From Nitrospirota bacterium (GTDB lineage Bacteria; Nitrospirota; UBA9217): a DNA stretch of 24,369 bases. The stretch spans positions 1 to 24,369 of the forward strand of contig DAIDTZ010000259.1 in NCBI GenBank assembly GCA_027456925.1. Reading direction: 5' to 3'. This document shows, piece by piece, positions 1 through 8,124 of this stretch (position 1 is the stretch's first letter; every line of letters begins with the position of its first letter). The notes below the pieces were generated by a model that ran no database searches, had not been told where the DNA came from, and worked only from the letters and a program-made list of their open reading frames with translations. The translations under genes were made by a program, and so were the position numbers.

Positions 1-2023
1 AATGATCTCTTCATCAAAGCCGTTCTTGACTGAAACTGGCGCGCCTCGTTACTGAAGGAAAGAAGGCCGGGAGCCGTGCGAAGGGCTTCGCAGAGAATCG
101 GCGCCGACTCTTCCGTTGTCGGGGTAAAAGGTTTTCTCGAAAGGAGTAAGGTCCCGTACCGCATTTCCCTGGCAGCCGTTATCCTGTTTTCCTTCCTGTC
201 CCATTCCACGAGCCTGACCGTCTCAATGCGATCTGCGAGCTCGCTCCGGATGAGTTCTTCGGTCACCGGCGCGGCGATGTGGACAAATCCTTCGGACTTC
301 TCGCCCGCATCAACGGCAACAGCGATGATGTAGGGGCTGCTGCCTACGTGGCTGTCCGGAGAGAGGCGCACTCCCCTTCCCTGGACGTGGACAAAACGTC
401 CTCCTCCCTCTTCGCGCCGTTTGCAGATCCTGTCCGGAAACGCCGAGAGCAGGAGCCGCGAGAGCGCTTCGTTGTCAACGTCCTGGCGAGCATCGGCGGC
501 TGTTACGGACACCAGCCGCAGAAGCTGCTTCGCTGTCCTTTCCACGGCCCGAAGCGCGGAGGGGTCCGCCCGTGCTCCTGCTTCGCTTCCGTTGCGCCAG
601 CGTCGAAGCGCTTCAACCCGTTCTGAAATATCGGGATCATCGATCATGCGTTCCGCGCCGCTGTGCCGGAACAGGTCCCGCTCCGTAAGGATTGCGGCGA
701 GGTCCGCGCCGAGACGTACTGAACCCAGTTCCTGCGATCGTACCAGTAGACGTGCAAGCCGGGGATGAAGCGGAAAGCGGGCCATTTCCCTGCCCACAAC
801 AGTGACCGAACCGGACCGATCGAGAGCGCCCAGGTCCTGCAGGAGCTTTACGCCGGATTCCCAGGCCGCGGCTGGAGGACTGTCGAGCCAGGAGAGTTCA
901 TGCGCGTCCTTGACTCCCCAGACGGCGAGTTCGAGCACAAGTTGGGAAAGGTCGGAGACCAGGATTTCCGGCTGGGTAAAGGGAAGCAGGCCCTGAAGAT
1001 CGTGGATGTTGTAGAGACGGTAGCACACGCCGCGGCCCAGACGGCCTGCCCTGCCTTTCCGCTGCTCAGCCGAAGCCCGGGAAACCGGCACAGTCACCAG
1101 CCGGTTCATACCCGTCGACGGATCGTAGCGAAGCATGCGCGTCAGACCGCTGTCGATGACGACATGAACGCCTTCGATCGTGAGGCTCGTCTCCGCGATG
1201 TTCGTGGCAAGCACGATCTTCCGCCTCTCCCGGGAAGGCAGGATGGCGCGTTCCTGCTCCTCGAACGGGAGGTCGCCGTAGAGCGCGTGCAGGGAAATGC
1301 CTTCGTTGTTTACGTTCAGCCGTTCCTGCAGCTCTTTTGCGCAGGCCCGGATCTCCCCTGACCCGGGAAGAAAGACGAGGATGTCTCCCTCGGTCTCTTG
1401 CAAGGCGGCCCGGATTGCGCCGACGACCCGGGCGGGAAGCGGTCCGGATTTGTCGTCGAGATATCGTTCTTCTACGGGAAAAACCCTGCCGGACGAAGTA
1501 ATCACCGGCGCCCGTCAAGCAGCGCCGCGATGGGGCCGCAGTCGAGGGTCGCGGACATGATCAGGATTTTCAGATCGTTCCGCAGTCCTTTGCGGACATC
1601 GAGACAGAGCGCCAAGGCAAGATCGGCATGAATACTTCGTTCATGAAACTCGTCGAAGATGACCATGGCCGTGCCTTCGAGGCCGGGGTCTGACTGGATG
1701 CGGCGGGTAAGAATACCCTCGGTGACGACCTCAATGCGGGTCCGTTCGGATCTCCGTGCATCGAAACGAATGGCATAGCCGACGGTATCTCCCGCTTCCT
1801 CGCCAAGGGATTTCGCCATCCATCGCGCAGCCGATACAGCGGCAATCCTCCGTGGTTCGAGCATGACGATACGCCCCTGCTGCTGCGGGATCATTTCGAG
1901 CAGCGCGAGCGGAACACGGGTAGTCTTGCCTGCCCCGGGCGGCGCATGGAGAATTACCGACGGGCTCGTTTTTACCGCCTCGTTCAATCCGGGCAGAATG
2001 GCATCGATGGGAAGTGGATTCAC
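1..2023 (-). CDS. hrpB: ATP-dependent RNA helicase HrpB, partial at the left edge, one frameshift
   Basis: DEAH-box helicase of the HrpB family (putative RNA helicase). The N-terminal part shows Walker A APPGAGKTT, the DEAH-type box DEFHE and motif III SATLD. At 1511-1513 the frame breaks: the minus-strand run GGG appears to lack one G, so translation would stop at TGA 1502-1504. In the -1 frame the protein resumes exactly as HrpB should, with GAPVITSSGRVFPVEERYL, ATNIAETSLTIEGV (motif V) and QRKGRAGRLGRG (motif VI), and stays open for about 500 codons to base 1. The last roughly 100-150 residues lie outside the window. An in-frame GTG at 2059 adds 12 residues; GTG 2023 (VNPLPIDAILP) fits the family start better. 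Neither has a clear Shine-Dalgarno. A single indel with intact flanks suggests a sequencing error or a very recent mutation. Confidence 0.88.
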
Positions 2024-2335
2024 GGAAGCAGCATACCCCAGGTAAGCGGATTTTGCCACACGTTTAGAATATCAGGAGAAGTATCTTAAAAATAGCATTC
2101 GACACGGATCAAATCTGACAAAAGCCGGATAAGGTTGGATTTTTCTTCAAATAGTAGTTCACCCAACAGGTGATCGCCTTGCTTTCGAATGTATCAGCCT
2201 TTATCATACGTTAATCCGCTTCTTCTGTGTCTCAGTGCTTTTTCTATGACAATTGTCTTCCGAACAAAATGAATTCTGCTCAGACACTTGGAGAAGGCTT
2301 GTTTTCAGGCGGGAACACTTCGGAAAAGACGGGGT
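2024..2335. other. Intergenic region between hrpB and the HD-GYP gene
   Basis: About 310 bases without a convincing gene. It is locally AT-richer than its neighbours. A perfect 10-base palindrome GACAATTGTC lies near 2249-2258, but I cannot tie it to a regulator. No clear terminator follows the HD-GYP stop codon and no consensus promoter for hrpB is evident. Confidence 0.5.
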
Positions 2336-3763
2336 TCAGGCAAGATATTTTTTTACATCAATCTTTGCGGCATTGGGATCGATGGTGCCGAGAACCGACC
2401 GCTTATAGCTCCCTCCCGAGGTCTCGAGAAGGCTGACTTCTGCTTCGGATTTTTCCGAACCATCGAACTTGGTGAGCAGCAGAACTCGGGGCCGCAGCAG
2501 ATCGCGGGTCTGATGTACGACCAGCCCGACTTCACCGGTCTGGAGCTTGAGAAGCGTGCCGATGGGAAATATGCCTACCATGTTGACAAAAGCCTTCACG
2601 AGGACGGGATTAAACGAGATATTCCGTTTTTTCATCAGGATCCGGATTGCCTGGTCGGGCGGCATCTGGGCGCTGTAGTACACCCGGGCCGCCGTAAGAG
2701 CTTCATAAGCATCGGCGAGGGAAACGATCTGGGACAGCAAATGCTGTTGAACAGCGCCCTCCGCCGGCGGGTAGCCCTGCTTGCCGTGCTGATGGTGCTC
2801 GAATGCCGTCACTATCGACATCTTGGTCACACCCGTGATGTCCGACGCAATCAGTGCTCCATCAATGGGATGGCGCCTGACCACCTCCCATTCCTCGTCG
2901 GTGAGTTTGCCCGGCTTGTTGATGATTTCGAGGGGAACACGCACCTTGCCGATGTCATGCAGCATTGCGGCCACGCCCAGCACGGCAATCTGGGGTTTCT
3001 CAAAGGACAGAAAGGTGCCGAGGGAAATGGCCAGGATGGAGGTATTCACCGAATGAACAAACGTATATTCGTCATACATCTTGAGACTGGTCAGCCCCAT
3101 GAGGGCGTCACGGTTGTCAAGTACGTTATCGACCATGGTCTGGACGACCGTATTCAGTTTCCGCATGTTGAGCGCTTTATCGAGATGAACGCCGTGGACC
3201 ATTTCCTTTACCGCTTCAACGGCATCAAGGAACAACTCGGTCGTTCTTTTTTTGCTCTCCTTGACGGTGCCTCCGGTCTTTTTATCGACAAGCAGCCCAT
3301 GATGAAGATCGATGTGGGAAATGTGCTCGCGAGCCGCCGCCGCTATGATGCCGCCCTCTGCGGCCATTGTCTCCGGTTCCCTGTTCATGAGGATGGCCAG
3401 CTTGACGAGCTCTGCGGTCGTAAGGCCGGGCCTAAATATGATGCCTCCGACGTCGCGGCTGGTGAATTGCTCCATGAGCAGGGCAAGGCTCTGGTCTATG
3501 GGCACGGAGTGGGTCTCGAAAAAAAGTTCTCCGGCCACCAGATAAAATGCCACCTCCTTCCTGTCCACCAGAAGACCGGAAATCGTGCCCGCGAGCTTTT
3601 GGGCCAGTGACAGCAGGAAGGGGTGCGATTCGGGGTAGATCGTTACGTTCTTCAGCATGGCCGACAACTGCTGGAACGCCGTCTTGGCCGCGCCGATCAG
3701 CAATTGTTTCGCAAAAAAAGACTGTCGGGCCTCTCCGCGGCTATCGCTTTCCTGGTCCGCCAT
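2336..3763 (-). CDS. HD-GYP domain protein (putative cyclic-di-GMP phosphodiesterase)
   Basis: 475 residues. The C-terminal half is an HD-GYP domain: HD pair at about 269-270 (MLHDIGK), His298 (RRHPIDGA), His-His at 323-324, the GYP signature at about 330-332 (HGKQGYPP) and Asp351. Family members hydrolyse cyclic-di-GMP, though some act on other substrates. Residues about 33-133 form a separate N-terminal domain that resembles the N-terminus of the upstream HEAT-repeat protein (YP motif, then an IxF-x2-GLT-x2-E motif). No membrane segment or signal peptide is seen, so the protein is probably cytoplasmic. The start is ATG 3763 because AGGAGG lies 7 bases upstream; an earlier in-frame start at 3787 has no such site. 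It overlaps the HEAT gene by 23 bases, so the two are probably translated from one mRNA. Confidence 0.93.
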   Translation of the reverse strand: MADQESDSRGEARQSFFAKQLLIGAAKTAFQQLSAMLKNVTIYPESHPFLLSLAQKLAGTISGLLVDRKEVAFYLVAGELFFETHSVPIDQSLALLMEQFTSRDVGGIIFRPGLTTAELVKLAILMNREPETMAAEGGIIAAAAREHISHIDLHHGLLVDKKTGGTVKESKKRTTELFLDAVEAVKEMVHGVHLDKALNMRKLNTVVQTMVDNVLDNRDALMGLTSLKMYDEYTFVHSVNTSILAISLGTFLSFEKPQIAVLGVAAMLHDIGKVRVPLEIINKPGKLTDEEWEVVRRHPIDGALIASDITGVTKMSIVTAFEHHQHGKQGYPPAEGAVQQHLLSQIVSLADAYEALTAARVYYSAQMPPDQAIRILMKKRNISFNPVLVKAFVNMVGIFPIGTLLKLQTGEVGLVVHQTRDLLRPRVLLLTKFDGSEKSEAEVSLLETSGGSYKRSVLGTIDPNAAKIDVKKYLA

Positions 3764-5837
3764 CGACCTGCCTCCTCTTGATCTCATCCATGGAGCGCCG
3801 CGCCGCTGCGCGGAGCTCGACCTGAAGCTGACGCGGCTTCCACCAGCGGACGCGATTATACCTTTTGAGAAATTCTCCGGCAGCGGGGTTTCCGACCTTC
3901 CCCAGCGCCCGGATTGCCTCCACCGTGAACTGCTGATCTCTTTTGCTGAGGGAGCGGCCTTCCAGGAACGTAACCAGAGGCTCCGCGTCTCCGCCGCTGA
4001 TGCCTTTGATTTCCGTGAATCCGCGGATCGCCATGCTTTGGATCGCGGGATCCCTGTCCTTGAAGAATTTCGCCAGAAGACCGGCGGCCTTTTTTCCCCC
4101 GATCATGATCAGTCCCCTGAGCACTTCCTCCCGGATCTTGACATTTTTATGCTCCGCCGCCCGCTGAAGAAAAATCAGGGCCTGTTCGCCCTGGGTCTCT
4201 CCCAGGACATTCACAATATTGCGGACAAAGTACCAACGGTCGTCGGAGAGGCGCTCGCCCATCATCGCGATCTGATTTTTACCGACGTCCTTGAGAATGT
4301 CGAGAAGCGCCAATCGTGCCGTTTTATCGGTTTCTTCAGCAATAAGCTCCAGCAGGACTTCCGTTGCTTCCCTCTCCATTGAGGCCAGATAGGAGTAGGC
4401 AGAAACGTATTCGGGAGACCCTTTCGTGCAATTCCGCATATCGGTAAGCGTCGAATCAATGAACGGCCTGGATGCAGTCTTTTTCAGCGCCTCCATCATT
4501 CTCGGTTTAAATTCGGCCTCTACGGGCATATGGAAGACCCTGGTGATGAGAGACGCCCGGTCGTAGTCTTTTTTCTTTAAAAGATAGCTCTGCATGTCTT
4601 CCAACTGGTGTATAACGCCGGAAAACAAGGCCACTTCCTTGTCGTCGGGAACGGCGTGCCGGGGGTTCTTTACGAGGGGAATCAGGGAAATCAAGGTACG
4701 GACCGCCGCCTCAATAACGTCCGACTCCATGCCGACGCCGCTCATAGCCTTGAGCGTTTCCATTTCTTCCGGCGTATATTCGGCCAGCTCTCGTACGATC
4801 TCGCCCACGTCGGAAGGGAGCGCTTCGGCTGAAAGAGCGTCCGGCGACGAGGGCGGCGGGCTCGGAACTACGGTCTTTTTCCCCGTCGATTTCTTCAGGA
4901 GCACCGCCACCTGCTGGGCGGTCCAGGCATTGGAGAATCTTCCGGTCACGATTTCATGATACTCATTGGGCACCTGCTCCTCGATCTGGTCTTCGCGATC
5001 CTGGACATTCTCCGCATCCACGCTTGCGTAGAGCTTGCCGGCAATCAACGCTTCCCGGTAAGGCTCTTCAAGGGAAAGCGCCGACTCCGCAAGTCCTGTA
5101 AAGAGGGTGTCGCTCTGGTCCGGTTGCCCCGCCTGGATCTTTCGACCTGCCTCCTGATACAGCGCGAGAAGACGGTCCTCGACGTTCTCGTGCTCGCCGA
5201 GCGTATTCTTTGCAAGTGCAACCATGCCGGCGCCGAACCCCGCAGGGTCGGTCATGAGATCGCCCAGGACCAGGGTGCGGCCGGAAAGGGCCATTTTCTC
5301 CCTGGCCTTCGATGGGTCGAGTGCGAAAGAGGGAGTTTCCGCGCGTCTTCTCTCCGCCCAGCCTGCATCCGTCTTTGTCGTAATAACCTCGTCAAGTCCG
5401 GCCTCAATGATCTTGATGTTTGACACGCCTTTTTCCCACAGGATCGACGAAATTCCGCTTTTCATCGCCATTTCTTCCGTCGACAGGGTCAGTATTTCAA
5501 AAAAGTCCTGCATTTCCTTTGCAGTCATCCCCTCGCAGAAGACAATATCCCGGATGCCCTTTGCGAAGAGGTCCTGAGCGATAGCCTTGTTCAACTGTGC
5601 GTCTTTTCCGATCGGCGTGTGTAAATAGGTGAAGACGCTCTTTTGCACCCCGAGACAAAATTCCGATGCGGTTTCGAGAAAGCGAGACAGTGTTTCCCGG
5701 CATTTTTGTACTGATTGGGAATAGATGGGGTTATTGGGAGGATAAAGTTTCACGACCCTGATGGCCGTAACAAGGCTGCGTATAACGTCCAGCACATCGG
5801 CGGATAGGGCATCTGAAGGATTGGCTTCTTCTGACAT
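3741..5837 (-). CDS. HEAT-repeat protein with an N-terminal domain shared with its HD-GYP neighbour
   Basis: 698 residues, no named orthologue recognised. Residues about 20-125 (KLYPPNNPIYS, DIVFCEGMTAKE) resemble residues 33-133 of the HD-GYP protein encoded next. A central low-complexity Pro/Ser linker lies around residues 320-345. The C-terminal part, roughly 490-690, is built of two-helix HEAT repeats of about 30-35 residues, seen for example at RWYFVRNIVNVLGETQG and IREEVLRGLIMIGG. Such repeats usually form a protein-binding scaffold. No signal peptide or membrane helix is seen. It is the first gene of a probable two-gene operon. A role as partner or regulator of the HD-GYP enzyme is inferred from linkage and the shared domain only. 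Confidence 0.88.
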   Translation of the reverse strand: MSEEANPSDALSADVLDVIRSLVTAIRVVKLYPPNNPIYSQSVQKCRETLSRFLETASEFCLGVQKSVFTYLHTPIGKDAQLNKAIAQDLFAKGIRDIVFCEGMTAKEMQDFFEILTLSTEEMAMKSGISSILWEKGVSNIKIIEAGLDEVITTKTDAGWAERRRAETPSFALDPSKAREKMALSGRTLVLGDLMTDPAGFGAGMVALAKNTLGEHENVEDRLLALYQEAGRKIQAGQPDQSDTLFTGLAESALSLEEPYREALIAGKLYASVDAENVQDREDQIEEQVPNEYHEIVTGRFSNAWTAQQVAVLLKKSTGKKTVVPSPPPSSPDALSAEALPSDVGEIVRELAEYTPEEMETLKAMSGVGMESDVIEAAVRTLISLIPLVKNPRHAVPDDKEVALFSGVIHQLEDMQSYLLKKKDYDRASLITRVFHMPVEAEFKPRMMEALKKTASRPFIDSTLTDMRNCTKGSPEYVSAYSYLASMEREATEVLLELIAEETDKTARLALLDILKDVGKNQIAMMGERLSDDRWYFVRNIVNVLGETQGEQALIFLQRAAEHKNVKIREEVLRGLIMIGGKKAAGLLAKFFKDRDPAIQSMAIRGFTEIKGISGGDAEPLVTFLEGRSLSKRDQQFTVEAIRALGKVGNPAAGEFLKRYNRVRWWKPRQLQVELRAAARRSMDEIKRRQVDGGPGKR
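3771..3776 (-). promoter_or_regulatory. Shine-Dalgarno deciding the HD-GYP start
   Basis: AGGAGG on the minus strand, 7 bases before ATG 3763 and inside the 3' end of the HEAT gene. It favours 3763 over the upstream in-frame start at 3787. Confidence 0.8.
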
Positions 5838-5846
5838 AAGTATCTC

Positions 5847-5875
5847 AGTTTACAACCAAAATAGTGTTCTGTCAA
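5847..5875 (-). promoter_or_regulatory. Sigma70-type promoter of the HEAT/HD-GYP operon, near-leaderless
   Basis: Minus-strand TTGACA (5870-5875), 17-base spacer, TAAACT (5847-5852). The ATG at 5837 lies only 9 bases after the -10 box, so the expected transcript has a leader of about 2-3 bases. No Shine-Dalgarno precedes this ATG. Confidence 0.65.
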
Positions 5876-5967
5876 AGGAGAAGATGGCGTTCCTTCCTGA
5901 TCCACTTCTCCCTAATAAGAGCACAAACCGGCCGCGCGGCGACAGTGAGAACGCAGGAGATTCGGTC

Positions 5968-7173
5968 TTAGCTGTCCTGATCGACTTCGATCCGTTCAAT
6001 ACGCGACAGCACGTCGCCCCTCAATAGTTTCGTGCTGATCATGGTCCCCGGGGCGGCGTCCGCGGCGTTCTTGAGGATGCCTCCGGCGGGATAGAACCTT
6101 GTAATACTGTAACCGCGGGATAAGATCGCGAGCGGGTTCAGGTGCCCCAATCCCGCGGTCAGCGCACCAAGGCGCGCCTGGTCCCTGCGCACCCCGTGCG
6201 CCGTCGCAAGCGATATGCGGCGAACAAGATCGTCCACCCGCTGGTTGTATTGCTCCAGGCCTCTGCGAGGATCTCCGAGGATGCGCATGTTTTGACGGAG
6301 CGTGGAACGAACGTGTTCAAGTATCTGTTTCGTGGCCCTGATGAGTCGAATTTCTAAAGAGCGAATTCCTTCCCGGAAATTCCGTTCACTTTCCACGACC
6401 ATCTCTGCTGCCGCAGAGGGCGTTGGCGCGCGTAGGTCGGCAACAAAGTCCGCAATCGTGTAATCTGTCTCATGTCCCACTGCGGAGATGACCGGGAGCT
6501 TCGAAGCATAGATCGCCCGGGCGACCGCCTCCTCGTTAAAGGCCCAGAGGTCTTCGAGCGATCCACCACCGCGACCTACGATCAGGACCTCCACATTCCG
6601 TTCCCGATTAAAGTAGCGCAACGCCTCAACCAGGGCCGGCGCCGCCTCGACGCCCTGCACCGGCACGGGATAAATGAAGATGTGCATTTTCGGATGACGG
6701 CGCTTGATCACACGCAGCATGTCGCGGATGGCCGCGCCGGTGGGCGACGTGATGATCCCGATTCTCCGCGGAAGGACGGGCAGCGACCTCTTATGCTCGG
6801 GGGCAAAGAGCCCTTCCTTTTCAAGGCGCGCCTTAAGCTGCTCAAAAGCCAGTTGGAGCGCGCCGATGCCCTTGGGTTCAATATAGTCGGGGATCAGCTG
6901 GTATTCACCGCGCGGCTCATATAAGCTCAGACGGCCCCGGCAGATGACCTGAATCCCATGCTGGAGCGTGAATTTGAGATGCCGGTGAGACGAGCGAAAC
7001 AGGACCGCACGAATCTGGCTGTGCTCGTCTTTCAGGGTGAAATAGGCGTGGCCGGACTGCGGAATGGTGAGATTGGATATTTCCCCCTCGACCCAGACCT
7101 CGGGAAACGTCCCTTCGAGGAGGTTTTTGATCTGATACGTAAGCTGCGTAACCGTGAGGATGTGAGTTTGCAT
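5968..7173 (-). CDS. xseA: Exodeoxyribonuclease VII large subunit
   Basis: 401 residues, the usual length. The N-terminal OB-fold (about 1-100, TVTQLTYQIKNLLEG and VWVEGEISN) binds single-stranded DNA. The catalytic region has RIGIITSPTGAAIRD, GRGGGSLEDLWAFN and AVGHETDYTIADFVAD, all hallmarks of XseA. The enzyme, with XseB, degrades single-stranded DNA from both ends. No xseB is visible in the 130 bases downstream, where it often lies. ATG 7173 (MQTHILTVTQL) is preferred to the in-frame start at 7224, whose extra 17 residues are encoded by degenerate repeat sequence; no clear Shine-Dalgarno supports either. It follows ymdB by about 70 bases. Confidence 0.96.
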   Translation of the reverse strand: MQTHILTVTQLTYQIKNLLEGTFPEVWVEGEISNLTIPQSGHAYFTLKDEHSQIRAVLFRSSHRHLKFTLQHGIQVICRGRLSLYEPRGEYQLIPDYIEPKGIGALQLAFEQLKARLEKEGLFAPEHKRSLPVLPRRIGIITSPTGAAIRDMLRVIKRRHPKMHIFIYPVPVQGVEAAPALVEALRYFNRERNVEVLIVGRGGGSLEDLWAFNEEAVARAIYASKLPVISAVGHETDYTIADFVADLRAPTPSAAAEMVVESERNFREGIRSLEIRLIRATKQILEHVRSTLRQNMRILGDPRRGLEQYNQRVDDLVRRISLATAHGVRRDQARLGALTAGLGHLNPLAILSRGYSITRFYPAGGILKNAADAAPGTMISTKLLRGDVLSRIERIEVDQDS

Positions 7174-7245
7174 AATGGATGATTGCGGAATGCAGATTGC
7201 GGGATGCGGAATGTAAATCCGCAATCCGAATCTGCAATTCTGCTG
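7174..7245. repeat. Degenerate short-unit spacer between ymdB and xseA
   Basis: The spacer is made of imperfect repeats of a unit like ATTGCGGAATGC, in both orientations (GATTGCGGAATGCAGATTGC on one side, ATCCGCAATCCGAATCTGC on the other). Related degenerate spacers occur at about 8031-8106, 12084-12168 and 15241-15272. I see no coding or regulatory role. Confidence 0.55.
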
Positions 7246-8022
7246 TTACGATTTCAGATATATTCTTTCTATCGCCTTCGCTTTCCCCGTTTTCCCGTCG
7301 ATATCGAGAAGCACTGCGTTCAAATGGACCGGCCCCTTCGGGATCTCGAACCGGTGCGGCGTTTGGTAAAGAAAGCGCGCAATGGCCTGCTCTTTTTTTA
7401 CGCCGATGACCGAGTCTGTCGGTCCGGTCATCCCCGCGTCCGTAATAAAGGCGGTGCCTTTTGTAAGAACGCGCTCATCGGCGGTCTGAACATGCGTATG
7501 GGTCCCGATAACCGCGCTCGCTTTGCCGTCCAGATGCAAGGCAAGGGCGGCTTTCTCCGACGTGGCTTCCGCATGAAAATCGATGATCACCACGGGTGTT
7601 TCTTTTTTAAGTTTTTCTATTTCCTGCTCGGCCACGCGAAAGGGATTTTCCAGGTTCGACATAAAGACGCGGCCCTCAAGGTTCAGCACAGCGGCCTTTC
7701 CCGCCTTCGTAGAAATAACGACACTTCCATAACCGGGATTGCCTGCAGGATAATTCGCAGGTCTGATCAAACGATCCTGCTTGGTGAGATAGGGCTCGAT
7801 CTCTTTTTTGTCCCAGACGTGGTTGCCCGACGTCAACACGTGGATCCCGAGGGCGAAAAGCTCCTCGGCAATTTCGGAAGTGATGCCGAACCCCCCGGCG
7901 GCATTCTCGCCGTTGGCGATCACGAGATCGGGAGCGTGGGTCTCCACCAGGCTGCGGATGTTCGCACGGACCATTTTTCTGCCGGGCTCGCCGATGATAT
8001 CGCCGATAAAAAGAACTTTCAA
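7246..8022 (-). CDS. ymdB: YmdB family metallophosphoesterase (2',3'-cyclic nucleotide phosphodiesterase)
   Basis: 258 residues, the normal size of this family. Metal-binding motifs of the calcineurin-like fold are in order: FIGDIIGEPGR, IANGENAAGG, TSGNHVWDKKE, IIDFHAEATSEK and GTHTHVQTADE. Family members hydrolyse 2',3'-cyclic nucleotides and in Bacillus influence biofilm and motility together with RNase Y. The gene lies directly after rny, the common arrangement. The start is TTG 8022 (LKVLFIGDIIG), preceded at 4 bases by GGAGG. The longer open frame to 8106 runs through degenerate spacer and is rejected. Confidence 0.95.
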   Translation of the reverse strand: MKVLFIGDIIGEPGRKMVRANIRSLVETHAPDLVIANGENAAGGFGITSEIAEELFALGIHVLTSGNHVWDKKEIEPYLTKQDRLIRPANYPAGNPGYGSVVISTKAGKAAVLNLEGRVFMSNLENPFRVAEQEIEKLKKETPVVIIDFHAEATSEKAALALHLDGKASAVIGTHTHVQTADERVLTKGTAFITDAGMTGPTDSVIGVKKEQAIARFLYQTPHRFEIPKGPVHLNAVLLDIDGKTGKAKAIERIYLKS

Positions 8023-8026
8023 GTAA

Positions 8027-8031
8027 CCTCC
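8027..8031 (-). promoter_or_regulatory. Shine-Dalgarno deciding a TTG start for ymdB
   Basis: GGAGG on the minus strand, 4 bases before TTG 8022. It places the start at a non-ATG codon where the family homology begins. Confidence 0.8.
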
Positions 8032-8106
8032 ACACCGATGCACGATGCATGATGCAAGACACCGAAAAAATCTAGCCGGAGCAGCTCTGCATTCTGCATC
8101 CGGCAT
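8032..8106. repeat. Degenerate short-unit spacer between rny and ymdB
   Basis: Minus strand reads GGATGCCGGATGCAGAATGC, then TGCATCATGCATCGTGCATC. These are imperfect tandem copies of a 7-9 base ATGC-rich unit, like the spacer upstream of xseA. Confidence 0.5.
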
Positions 8107-8124
8107 CCTGGATCGTTTCCCCGC

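Noticed and set aside
2288..3610. 440-codon plus-strand open frame opposite the HD-GYP gene
   Set aside because: It mirrors a clear HD-GYP coding frame and its translation has no recognisable domain; long antisense frames are expected in GC-rich coding DNA.
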